Assembly (NCBI GenBank): GCA_963576475.1
Contig: OY754980.1
Span: 2,723,567 to 2,787,566 of the forward strand
Reading direction: 5' to 3'
DNA length: 64,000 bases
DNA from: Molanna angustata
Taxonomy: Eukaryota > Arthropoda > Insecta > Trichoptera > Molannidae
In this document: positions 11,051 to 22,142 of the stretch, piece after piece
Numbering within the stretch: the stretch's first letter is position 1
Layout of the letters: every line of letters begins with the position of its first letter
Position numbers and translations under genes: made by a program
The notes under the pieces: model-generated
Databases searched by the model: none
Told to the model about the DNA's origin: nothing
The model's input: the letters and a program-made list of their open reading frames with translations, nothing else

Positions 11051-11518
11051 ACGTGTCAGAGAGAAACCATTCATTAAGTCTAAAAATTTTTTACATGTGT
11101 TGTTTTTAATATTAAATTCAATGTTGAAATCTCCACAAATAATCAGATTTTTGCTATTTTTATTAGAAATTTTGTTTAGTATGCCCTCAAAATGATTTAA
11201 AGAAGAATCTACGTTACTAGATGGAGATCTGTATATACAAACTATGTATAATAATATTATTATTTTCATTTACATTCCTTTTCAATTGACATATTGACAA
11301 TATCTTTTCTGTTTTTTTGCTTTATTTATATCAGATTTTATCATTATCAAATACCCTCCTCTTAATGAATGTTTTCTGGAGTAATGACTTACAATAATAT
11401 AATTATTTAAAGTAAAGTTTTCTATTTCATCCTCATTTAGCCAAGTTTCACTAATGCACAAGATATCCACGTCATTTTCACTAGATGTCAGACATATTTC
11501 ATGATCTTTGTTTTTCAA
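11051..11518 (-). pseudogene. LINE-A ORF2: N-terminal half of endonuclease
   Basis: Minus strand ILCISETWLNEDEIENFTL (catalytic Glu), a GGYLIMI turn, then VCIYRSPSSN and NLIICGDFNIEF (catalytic Asp/Asn) and FLDLMNGFSLTRS. It is split by a frame change around 11270-11282. Target-primed retrotransposition needs this nick activity; the copy is no longer intact. Confidence 0.8.
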
Positions 11519-11607
11519 TCACTGGGCATTCTGATGGGCTATTATAAGAATGTTGTTCTTCTTTGTAGTGTTGGATATTTTAGAGCCATTTAGCCGTGTC
11601 ATCGATT

Positions 11608-12783
11608 TCATTCTAAAAAAATTGGATTGGTTTTATCTTCTTTGGTAGTTTGGTCTTCTAAAAAAGTATGTCCATCACCATTTAGCTTCTGTCTTTCCAC
11701 AGCTGTTTTTTGTGTCTCACAATGAATGGTAATGCTCGTTAGGTTATCTATGGTATGTGTTGTGTATCTTAAAGTAAATAATATTTTATCTAATAATGAT
11801 GTACTTCGGTCATTTAATTCAATCATGTTCATAGTTGCATCATATAGTTTGCAGTTGGTTCTGTAGATTTTTTCATTCATCCTCTCGTTTCCTATATATT
11901 GGATAATAGATATATACAGATTTATCTTTTTTTCTTTTGATCTTTTAATGAAGTTTTCTATTTCCGAAATTCTCTTATCAAATCTATCCTTGCTTCCTCC
12001 TCCGATCAGTAAGATAGCGTCTCCCTCTCTTCCCTGCATTTAAATATTTCATTTTGTCTCATTTAAATCATTCAAGAGGTGGTCAAATCTTGCATATGGT
12101 TTACTGACACAGGAGACATTATATTCAATATTGTTCAATAATTTCAATCCTAACCCCTTGCTGTATTCGTCTCCTATTATGAATAGTTGTGGCTTATTCG
12201 AGTCGGTTTGTTTTCTTTTTATAGCATTGTACATTTTGGTAGTTTTAGTGAATGTTATATTTTCATTTTTTATACTTGTGTATGATTTTTCAGCATCTCT
12301 CTCCAGCAGTACCTTATTTTTTTTTTAACTTCCTTCAATTTCAATAATATTTCGTTTGTATTTTTATTGAAGTTCTCTACCTCCCTTTTTCTGTCTTTTG
12401 TAATTCTTTCCAACTCCAATTTCAATTCTTCAAATTTTAGATCTTTACTGGATATGATTGTTTTCAGTTCTTTATTAATTTTTTTGTAATTTTGCAAGTC
12501 GATCTCCTGTTTTTGTAGAATATCAATTAGCTTTTTTTAATATTGATACCTCCCTATTTTTAAGCTTCAATTCTTGTTTGCATGAGATCTCAAGATCTTT
12601 AACAACCTTTGACTTTTCTTCGTCAATTTTTTTATCTCTTTTATCCTATTCCCTTGTTACTTCGTTTGAAGTTGTATTTTTTTTATAGGTTTCATCCAGA
12701 ACACCTTCATCTATTGAGTTATTAATCATTGTGATGTAACTGATATTTTTATTCTTTTCACTTCTCATTATAATTTTTGACAT
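11608..12783 (-). pseudogene. LINE-A ORF1: coiled coil plus SGNH-hydrolase-like domain
   Basis: It starts at ATG 12783 (MSKIIMRSEKNKNISYITMI). A Lys/Glu-rich coiled-coil part follows (to about 12270), with stops and a frameshift. The next piece (12234-12049) reads LFIIGDEYSKGLGLKLLNN, and VSKPYARFDHLLNDL follows. The last (12039-11608) reads DAILLIGGGSKDRFDKRISE, then a helical tail. IIGD..S.GLG and a later GGxxD-like motif are the block I/III signature of the SGNH/GDSL esterase-like fold known in ORF1 of some CR1-type LINEs. The canonical GDS Ser is replaced here (GDEYS). The role in retrotransposition is unclear. The assignment is by motif only. Confidence 0.6.
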
Positions 12784-12809
12784 TTTGAGTTTTTTTTTTT
12801 TTTTGGCAA

Positions 12810-13195
12810 GGGATATTCTTGCGACTCAACCATAGATAAATTCTTATCATTCTTTCCATACCCATAGAAAGCGCAGATAAATCAAGTTATAAAAATATTT
12901 ACCTTTGTTCATACTTTGTTATAATTGTAGATCTCGATGAAAAAATGATTTATAAAATTAAGTAAATGTAATAAGATGATATATTATTTATTTTTTCTTC
13001 AAGTTGGTTTCCATGATGCATTTATGACCATCGAATAAATGACAAAGGTAAATATTTTTGTATTTTGATTTATCTGGGCTTTCTATGGTTATAAATGACC
13101 TAAAAACATAGACGACGTCAGAAAATTTGTCGTGTAAATACACTTTTTGGCGGGAAAACGCTTTTCCCGCCAATTCCGGTCGTAAAAATAGTGGC
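12810..13195 (-). mobile_element. Tc1/mariner-like MITE (copy 1), opposite orientation to 62510-62894
   Basis: This is the reverse complement of the element at 62510-62894 over its whole length, with scattered differences. It shares an internal inverted repeat (GCAGATAAATCAAGTTA type) and ends containing TATTTTTACGAC. It lies only 27 bp upstream of LINE-A ORF1, so it may have landed in the LINE 5' UTR. The flanking TA seen in copy 2 is degraded here. Confidence 0.65.
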
Positions 13196-13794
13196 ACCGT
13201 TTTTTTTATATAAAAAAAAATAAATAAAACAACAAAAAAAAGAATTTAAAAAAAAAATTGCTTGGTTCAAGATTCGAACACAGGTCCACCAGCTCCAGTA
13301 AACGAGAATAATACCACTCGACTAAAATGGCTTAGCGAGTTGTCATCAAAATATGCACCTATATTAATTATTTTATTAATGTTCTAATGATAGAATTCAA
13401 TAATGTTACCGCTGCTTGAATTTTTTGACAATATGTGTTAAAATAATATAATCAATATTTAAATATGTTTTTTCCACTAAAGTCACTACACTTCACTTGA
13501 TAATGTTTTGCATGCATAAAACTTCCGTTAATTAGTACAACAACGACACTAAAACAAAACTATTTGTGTTGCAGTACTAAATGACAACAAAACACAATTA
13601 AAAAAAATAACAAAGTCAAATTTCCAACAAGAACATAATCATAATCGACAGATAACATATATCAAAGTTGAATTTGGTCTTGTGAATCACGTTAAATAAA
13701 CAACTGTTCAATAAGAAGTAATTTTAATAACTTATAATGATTATTATTATTAATAGTTAAGAAACAACACCAATTACTGTCAAACGTCAAAATT
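13196..13794. other. Probable LINE-A 5' region or older insertions
   Basis: AT-rich. At 13262-13330 there is a tRNA-like stretch (GGTTCAAGATTCGAACACAG, then CACTCGACTAAAATGGCTTA on the plus strand), perhaps a worn SINE head. Otherwise nothing is recognised up to the DIRS border at 13795. Confidence 0.4.
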
Positions 13795-16444
13795 ATTAAA
13801 ATTATATGGTATCAAGCACGGAGGAGGAAACACCCATGACAGGGGAAAGTTCCATTCCCTGCTGAAGGCATTGTGAACCAGCTTTCTTGTCGTTTGCATC
13901 CATTGACACATAATTTTGTAGTACATGAACCCTTGATGAGGCAAATAGGTCCACTATCGGTCTGCCCCATTTCAGGAATACAGTCTCTATTACCGAATGA
14001 CATTCCTTGTGAGAGATGATCTGCAAGGCTGTTGTAACGCCCTGATAGGTACTGTACTTACAAAGAGATCTCGTTCAGATCTAGAAGCGTCAGAATCTGG
14101 TAAGTCTGGTGAAGCAGAGCCAATGACTTAGTACCTCCTTTGTTCCTCAGATAGGCCACTACTGTTTTGTTGTCGATTGAATTAGCCGTGAAGAATTCCT
14201 CAAACTCTTGCTCGTATATTGTAATGCTCGTATATTGTCGTCTATCAGCGCCCCCCACCCATAGTCTGCTGCATCCATAGTCAAAAAATGAGTTGGGTTG
14301 GGAGGATGGAGTAGGGAGTTGAATTCCAGATTTTGGATCCACCAACTCATTTCTAGTACCTCCTTTTCTATATAGACTTTCTTTCGAGGTGCCAGTCTTA
14401 ACATTGTATGCAACTGAAGTTGTAGGGGACGGCAGTGGAGACGACCTCTTGGAACAACAAAAGTGGCGAAATTCATTTTCCCCAGTACTGACTGAGCCTC
14501 TTTCAGGGACCACTCTTCCTTTAGTAAAAAGCTCTGAAGTGACCTCTGAAGATCCTGACGCTTTTGCTTGGTCAATTCTCTTTTGTTTAGAAATGGGTTC
14601 CACATCACTCCCAAATATATATTGTATTTATTGTCCATGCCAATTGTTTGAGCAGCTGTAACGCTTCTTGAGTTTGGGCAAGAAGAACTTCTCTGGTCTG
14701 ATGAGCCAGGAGAAAATCGCCCAAGTAAACGATCATCCGAATCCCTCAATTTCGTAGGATTTCGGCGATCCAGTTGGTTATCATCGCAAAGGCTTGCGGT
14801 GCACTACTCAAGCCTTGAGGGAGGCACGTCATCTGTAAGAGGACGTCTCCGTAGCATAACCTCAGAAAACGACGATGAGTCTCTATGACAGGTATATGAA
14901 AATAAGCCTGTGAGAGGTTGATTTTCGTCATTCAGTCGTTGGGCTGAAGAAAGTCCGGTACTTTTTGATGAGAAATTAGGGAGAATTTTCCCCTTGCAAC
15001 AAACATGTTTAGCGCTTTTAGGTTCAGAATTGGTCTGTTTAAAACGTCGCTTTTCTGTACTAGAAACATTGTAGACATGAACGATGGATCGTTACCCGCC
15101 TTTTCTAGTATGCTCTCTTTCATCATATTTTTTATTTGCAATGACATTGCTGATGTTGTCTTTGTTGCAAACTGCAACGATACTTGTTTCGGGTTTATCA
15201 ATATGGGCTTTTTATAAATGGTATGCGGTACCCACTTACCATGCTGAGAATGACTTTTGGAGCATTTAAAGCATGCCACTCTGTCATGTAATCTTTCAGC
15301 TGCCCGAAACTTTTTCGTGTCATTTTCTGAAGCCGCTGCAAGGGGTCTGCCCCCTTGCGTCACGTTTTGTTCCCTCCCCCCTCTCCTTGTATCCGAACTG
15401 GAATAAGGGGGGGGTTTTCCCCGGGGTGTGCCTGCCAGGGAAAATAGGGAAAGGGCATAGTTGAGGCCTTTATTAGTTGGTTTAGTGGCCTTCTTTGGAG
15501 AGTGAGTCACAACCTCCTTAGACGTAGAAGGGAGATTGTGATGATGGCTACCATAAGGTGAGCCTTGAATGAAGCATTTTGCTGTGCCTCCCAGTTTCTG
15601 TAGCTGAGCTGACAGTGCTTCCTCTCCAAATAAATTTGTAGCAGAGGGAGGAATTTTTCTCAGCACTTGTCATTCGGCTGAACTTTTACAGTAGGAATAT
15701 ATTTAGTCTCTCTTTTGCTCTATCAATTCTGCGCATTTTCCGCAGGTGAGCTGCAGTACATCATTAGAATATTAAATGAGGTCAGAGCCCTCACCAATCA
15801 TCTTATGTAGTTGGTCTTCCAGAGTTTCTCCAGAGAGAAAACTATCAGGGTTATTGGCCCACTTCACTACACTTTGTAGTCCCTGATGGAGACACTCCAA
15901 GAACTGCATGTGTTGTGGCAGCAAACACCTTTTCCATGGCTGGAATCACAGGTGATGACGAGTCATACAACTGCAGCTCACAGTTGACTTCCAGATCCTT
16001 GAAGCCAGGGTCTGCCACATATTCTTTCAAAGCAGAGGAATACCGGACATTCCACTCGTTCTGGTTGAACCTTTACAGTTCATTGACCATATCTAAATAT
16101 GTTGTTGCTGTCTTGGGAATTTTAGGCTCCTTGAGAGACATGGACGGGCCTGGCATTACAAAAGTCCTCCTTTCAGGGGAAGTCGGACAACCACTCTCAG
16201 GAGTCTGCGGAGGCGGATTAATTTCTGAGACTACACGTCATCGGGAGGCAGTTCAACGCGGGAAGTCTGCAGGACGATCGTCTGCAGATCATTTACCTGA
16301 CGAGCTAGGTTTTTAAGAAGTCTCCTGTCCTTTCGTTCTCTTCATTGCTTACTGCGACCCGGATGACGAATCCGATGACTCGTCGCGATGTCGTCTTTTC
16401 CGATGCAGATGCTTCTCGTGACGATTTTCATCGTTTGAAGACAT
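13795..16444 (-). pseudogene. DIRS-type retrotransposon: gag, RT and RNase H
   Basis: Minus strand from ATG 16444: MSSNDENRHEKHLHRKRRHR, a basic/Ser-rich gag start. The gag body (16330-15670) has several frame changes. At 15666-14932 are a Cys-containing segment (ACFKCSKSHSQHGKWVPHTI) and the start of RT (MFLVQKSDVLNRPILNLKAL). RT continues at 14931-14746 ([29 protein letters not shown]). The catalytic box reads YLGDFLLAH, so the first Asp of YLDD is now Gly. RNase H-like sequence follows (FLTMDAADYGWGALIDD, LQYTSKSLRNSS) to VDLFASSRVHVL and WVFPPPCLIP, where the 7-kb insertion cuts it. The recombinase part is at 6250-6778. The element is inactive. Confidence 0.82.
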
Positions 16445-16685
16445 GGCGATAAACTTAATATAAATAAAAGTCTTTTTCACAAACACAAGTCTGTCGCTTA
16501 TAACACAAATAAACGTCTCTGTCGTTAAACACAAATAAACGTCTCTGTCGTTAAACACAAATAAATATAAACAAAAAACACATGTCTGTCACAGAACAGC
16601 AATAACACAAAAGTAAATATAACCGTCTTTATCGCGATTTAGTCAAATCACACTCTGGTGATGAAATAAGAAGAAATTTAACACG

Positions 16686-17637
16686 ATTACAATTATGACA
16701 CTATAGCTAGGGACAAATGTTGAGAGAAATCACAATGAGAGCAATAAGTTGCCGGTTTAGAAATGCGGCGTTATGACGCAGTTGGTTTTGATTGCGATTT
16801 GCGAGTAATAAGTAATAACTTATTACAATTATGACACTATAGCTAGGGACAAATGTTGAGAGAAATCACAATGAGAGCAATAAGTTGCCGGTTTAGAAAT
16901 GCGGCGTTATGACGCAGTTGGTTTTGATTGCGATTTGCGAGTAATAAGTAATAACTTATTACAATTATGACACTATAGCTAGGGACAAATGTTGAGAGAA
17001 ATCACAATGAGAGCAATAAGTTGCCGGTTTAGAAATGCGGCGTTATGACGCAGTTGGTTTTGATTGCGATTTGCGAGTAATAAGTAATAACTTATTACAA
17101 TTATGACACTATAGCTAGGGACAAATGTTGAGAGAAATCACAATGAGAGCAATAAGTTGCCGGTTTAGAAATGCGGCGTTATGACGCAGTTGGTTTTGAT
17201 TGCGATTTGCGAGTAATAAGTAATAACTTATTACAATTATGACACTATAGCTAGGGACAAATGTTGAGAGAAATCACAATGAGAGCAATAAGTTGCCGGT
17301 TTAGAAATGCGGCGTTATGACGCAGTTGGTTTTGATTGCGATTTGCGAGTAATAAGTAATAACTTATTACAATTATGACACTATAGCTAGGGACAAATGT
17401 TGAGAGAAATCACAATGAGAGCAATAAGTTGCCGGTTTAGAAATGCGGCGTTATGACGCAGTTGGTTTTGATTGCGATTTGCGAGTAATAAGTAATAACT
17501 TATTACAATTATGACACTATAGCTAGGGACAAATGTTGAGAGAAATCACAATGAGAGCAATAAGTTGCCGGTTTAGAAATGCGGCGTTATGACGCAGTTG
17601 GTTTTGATTGCGATTTGCGAGTAATAAGTAATAACTC
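16686..17637. repeat. 136-bp tandem array, 7 copies, at the 5' end of the DIRS element
   Basis: Units begin at 16686 and every 136 bp to 17502. They look identical (ATTACAATTATGACACTATA start). Each junction holds a near-palindrome (GTAATAAGT AATA ACTTATTAC), so every unit is bordered by short inverted repeats. It adjoins the DIRS gag start by 240 bp, so it may be an amplified terminal region of that element. Confidence 0.95.
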
Positions 17638-18506
17638 GTCAAAATATTATTCCTCTAGAATAACTAATGGATTTTATTTGCATTTGGGCATGTAACTACA
17701 AAGGCATCAACACACAATGGCGGGAGATTCAAACAGGGCAGCAGAACGGCCGCGGCGACAAGAAATATATATGCTATATCTCACTTCATATTCTGGATAA
17801 GCAACGACACACATAATATTAAAATATAAATTAAAACTCTCTAAATTCTTCTGCTGCGTCTTGCCTGATTCAAGTATATTTCAATATGGCCGAGATAGGT
17901 ACCATAAATGTTGCCATGTGGATGAAAAAAATATTACCATAATAAAATATTGACCACTGTTAACATGTTGACTAAAAATAATATAAAATTGCACACATTA
18001 AAAAAATATTATCATGTTCACTTTTCCGTGGAATTGCCCTATTCTTCAAATACGCATACTATCGCCATCGACAGTTGGATCTAATGTGTTACATGCAACT
18101 AGTTGTTAAACAAATTGATGTTTGGTTTTATCTGCTACAGACTGCCGTTTATTATTCTTGTAACTGTAGTCACTTTCTCTTAAACTAGGTACCTTTGCCA
18201 TCAAATTCCTCACTTATGAATATGTACCATTAGTTTCAGGAGACACACACCTGTTGTAAAATATGTGAACTTGCCTTGATTGAATTATAATCTGTTGAAC
18301 TTTAAAACTATTTTTAATTCATTAATGCTTTTGTTTATTATATTTAAATTTATGAAATTATATTCATATATAATCTGATTAATTTCATCATAAGTTTAGA
18401 TTAACAATATTTTTCTCAAATATCGAATTATTACCTTTGTAGCACATTATAACAATTTATTATAAACCATATTTTATTTCTTTGTATAAACATCGCTATT
18501 AATTAT
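17638..18506. other. Gene-free AT-rich DNA with one T1-family end
   Basis: No coding homology. 18058-18102 is an inverted copy of the T1-family terminus (CCATCGACAGTTGGATCTAA, then GTTACATGCAACTAG), a solo end or a remnant. Confidence 0.45.
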
Positions 18507-18717
18507 TATTTTTAATAAATAAAAATAAAAAACTTGTTTATAATCAATTTCACTATTTATTTAAGACTACAACCTACAACCGGTTTCGTGCTAAGCACAT
18601 TTTCAAGTAGTACTACTGTAAAAATGTGCTTAGCACGAAACCGGTTGTAGGTTGTAGTCTTAAATAAATAGTGGAATTGATTATAAACAAGTTTTTCATT
18701 TTTATTTATTAAAAATA
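18507..18717. mobile_element. Foldback element with ~97-bp near-perfect inverted arms
   Basis: The left arm (18507-18603) and right arm (18621-18717) are inverted copies with only a few mismatches and a 17-bp loop (CAAGTAGTACTACTGTA). The arms carry GTGCTTAGCACGAAACCGGT. A single diverged arm of the same family is at about 45085-45220. The adjoining 18780-18905 again has CGACCGGTTTC and GAAACCGGTC in opposite orientations, so a related foldback lies next to it. Confidence 0.85.
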
Positions 18718-21349
18718 TTAATTAATTTAAATGGAATTCCATCAAGAACTGACGATCAAAAAGTTAAATCTAACATCGCTATTGATATCGAAATTGCGAC
18801 CGGTTTCAAAAATATTTTTTCTAGCTCAGAAAAAATTAATTAAATAGATTTTCAACTCTGCCTGAGGAGGGAATGGTTAGTTCCGAAACCGGTCACAGTT
18901 TAACATGGTTATTACAATGTAATAAAATATAGTTTATAAAAATTTTAAAAATACTTCTTTCAATCTTCTTTCAACATGTCTGCTCCCTATGTGGAGCATT
19001 AAACCACTTTAATATGCCTTCAACAATCCCTATTCCGCGCCATTATCTTGAATATATCAATAAGTTGAACCCACAATGAACAATAATATTTTTATTTTTG
19101 TTTTAAAGTAATAAAAAACATACTACTGTTTTCAATGCTTCATTTTTATGACATTTTTTATTGTATATTTTGTATAAATTAAGTAATGTTTGTAAGTGAT
19201 GTAACTCAGGATGTACAAACAATAATTGTATATAAGTATTACGCTGATATGACCTAAATTTGCTTCGAATAATTAGCCAAAAAATGCTTGTTTCATAATT
19301 TTTAAACCATAATTACATTGTATTAAGTAAATATATATATATATATATATATACCAAGATAATTTTGACCAATAATTAAAAATGTATTGTGTAAGCAAGT
19401 TATGTTTTGAGGTTGACAATAAAAGCATATTGACACTGTAAAGGTAAAATGACTAAACTTGGAAGATATTTTGTGGCAATAAACCAACTTATCGCTTGAT
19501 AACTTTCACAACCTCGTATCTCATATAGCTACATTCTCATATCCATAAATAAACAATATTTTTAAAGGCTTAAAGTAATAAAAAAAATGCAACTAATGAA
19601 TTACTTAGATGCATCATAAAAATAACTTTCAATCCACATTAACAGAAAAATAAAAAAAAATTGTTTAGAGAACGTCATGAAGGTTTTAGTGTCTCCTGTA
19701 AAATGATAATTTTTGAGATACGAGATTGTGAAAGTTGTCCAGCGTTATGTAGATTTGTTTGTGTGTGAAAAATAGAACATAACAATGCCACACTAAGGAA
19801 TCAAAACACTTTAATTATGCTTCTCGAATAAAAGAATCAATACTTTGTGGTGACATATTCGAAATTAAATAAGTTTTATGCTTAGCAAATTTTTGTATAC
19901 TTATTAATATTCTGGTAGATTAAGTTATTGCGATTTTGAAAAATTGAATTGTTGAGTGGCTTATTAAACACTGCTATCATTATGACCCTACTATGAAAAA
20001 ATTAAATCGTACGTAATAAGTCCCTTGTGCAATTTTTTTTAATGTGATATTTGAAAGTGTGTACTTATTCAATAGAAGAGAGGCTGATTATAGTTTATTT
20101 TGTTATCATTTTACTGTACATATTGTTATAATATATATTTTAATGGCTGCTTTTGTTTTTTAGTGTTGTTTTCTAACTATGTATTAAATACAATTTATTG
20201 TAATAAATATGCATTACAATATTGAGTTAGTAGCAAAATAAAAAAACCTAAAAATGGTGAATCAATAATAAATTTTAATCAAAAGTTTACGTTTGATTTG
20301 ATTTAATCAGTCGCAGAATTTTTAGACTTATTTTTATTAATATCTTCTTATATTGCAAGCGTCTTCGGTTTATTACAATATTAAATTCAATAATGATTAC
20401 TAATAAAATTTGATTTTTATTGGTAGTCACAAGGATAATTTTGAAGCGATTCTACAGCCCTGATTAATTATGAAATTGCAAAATGAAATATGTAAGCTTT
20501 AACTTTTTATACTGTATCTACATTATAATATTATACTATGTACATTTAGGAAAATTTAAAATAGCTTTATTCTAAATTCTGCAGAGTTTTATACCTTTTT
20601 TTTTCTTATATTCGAAATATCTTTCAAATTTTCAGAAATTTATAAGAGGATAAACAGTAATGATTAATTTATGATATTACAGATGTAATGTATTTAGACT
20701 ATGTACTAACTAAAAATATTGTATATGTGTGTGTGATGCATATTATACAAATTATGGATGTAGTCAAAATATCTACTTTAAACAGAATATGGTATTTTGT
20801 AGAGATAACAGTCAGTTTCATAAAAATTATGACAAGAAAATACTTTAAAGTTCTGCATGAAATTAAAAGTAACATTTGATTAAATTTAATTTTTATAAAG
20901 TTGACTGTTAATTATTTAATGTTACTAATATGTTAAATATCATTCAGTTATTTGTACTATGTATTAGAGAAGTCATCCTCGTTTCTTTTATAATCCACAG
21001 AGTTGTTGTAATTGGCAATTTATTTGTATTTTAGTGTGTATTCAGATTTTATTGTCTTTCTCACCTCACTCCCCACCCTGCTCAATAAACAGTTGGGACA
21101 CTAATGTTTTTCTTTAGTTTCAATCTTGGAGATTAGTTGATGCGTCTCTTCGTCCACTCTGCTCGGTCTTCAGTGATTCTTCTTCAACTCTTTATAGAAG
21201 GTACATTATTATTTGTGAGACGATAAATATCGTGTCTCCAGAATGTGGCAACTTGTTATTGGGTGCGTGTTAAATTAGTATATGACGTAGTACCTGTTAG
21301 TTTCCCGAGAATCAATAGTTAAACAACTATTATTCATATCATGACACTC
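18718..21349. other. Gene-free AT-rich DNA
   Basis: No gene seen. It contains the CCGGT-bearing inverted pair at 18780-18905, a (TA)n run at 19330-19353 and a partial SINE-2 in plus orientation at about 21200-21311 (CGTGTCTCCAGAATGTGGCA). Confidence 0.45.
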
Positions 21350-21354
21350 CTGTT

Positions 21355-21610
21355 GCCATGAAGGTATTAAAATGACCTGTTACAGATACTCCTGGCGAAG
21401 GCGCTCTCAATCATTCCCCCTCCAATATGATGTGTAGTAGGTCTTCGTGTCTATGGCATGGCCTATCAAATTTGACTGCCTAAATCGAGGTGGATTTTAA
21501 CATGTGCCTGGTTTTTTCAACCTCATTGTTCATAATGTGGTCCCTCCAAAATATACTCAGCATATCAGTTCACTTTCACGTATGCACCATTCCTCACAGT
21601 CATACAGCAT
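21355..21610 (-). pseudogene. LINE C-terminal tail remnant
   Basis: Minus strand reads MLSIFWRDHIMNNEVEKTRH and, further on, FDRPCHRHEDLLHIILEGE. This resembles the end of RTE/Proto2-type ORF2 proteins (RISWRDHITNEEV type). It is short and frame-broken. Confidence 0.4.
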
Positions 21611-22097
21611 ATGAATATTAATACAATTTTTTCGTGTGTTGACGACTCTAGTATAAAGTACATCATACCTCAAGGGTAAATATGCATAATTTATTAATAG
21701 GGCATGTAATTTATTACAATTTAGTGTACATACATATTATAATTATTTCATGGTAATAATATATAAAAATGATATCTGCATTATTAATTTTATGAAACTA
21801 TATTAATTTAGTCCTTATATACTAAGATTAGCCATTGAAATGAAATATTGTCTTAACAAATATGTCATATTTTTATTTTGTCAACTAGGGTATTTATTTT
21901 ACTAAACTCAAATTTTTAAGAAAATTAAAAACTAAGAGATTTATAGCATGATTGCTTTTTTCACAAAGATATTTACCCACACCTGTAGCCTAACTGTTGA
22001 AACTCGAAACCAATCTCAAATTGTCATTTAGAAAATTATCAACTATTACTATCAAAACATACCTATCTATCGCATTAATCAATTTTGTCTCACTAAT

Positions 22098-22142
22098 AAT
22101 ATAGTGAGACAATTCAAGGCAGTTGAATTGTCTCACTATATT
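22098..22142. other. Perfect 20-bp-arm hairpin
   Basis: AATATAGTGAGACAATTCAA at 22098-22117, loop GGCAG, then its exact complement at 22123-22142. It is too short for a typical insect pre-miRNA. A small foldback or structured RNA is possible. Confidence 0.6.

Larger units (their letters stand above)
6769..13804 (-). mobile_element. 7-kb composite insertion (LINE-A and nested elements) splitting a DIRS element
   Basis: ATTAAAATTA occurs at both borders (6769-6778 and 13795-13804). DIRS coding sequence stops at the right border (FPPPCLIP) and resumes at the left border (NKATGVYLIV), with at most a few residues and one base out of register. This fits insertion of a LINE with a 10-bp target duplication. 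Inside are LINE-A, a Harbinger-like element, two tails of other LINEs, 68-bp and 46-bp tandem expansions and a mariner-like MITE. Confidence 0.75.

Noticed and set aside
4527..17637. CRISPR-like arrays
   Set aside because: The repeats are contiguous units without unique spacers, in animal DNA.
22098..22142. microRNA precursor
   Set aside because: Stem of 20 bp with a 5-base loop is shorter than insect pre-miRNAs; no known seed recognised.
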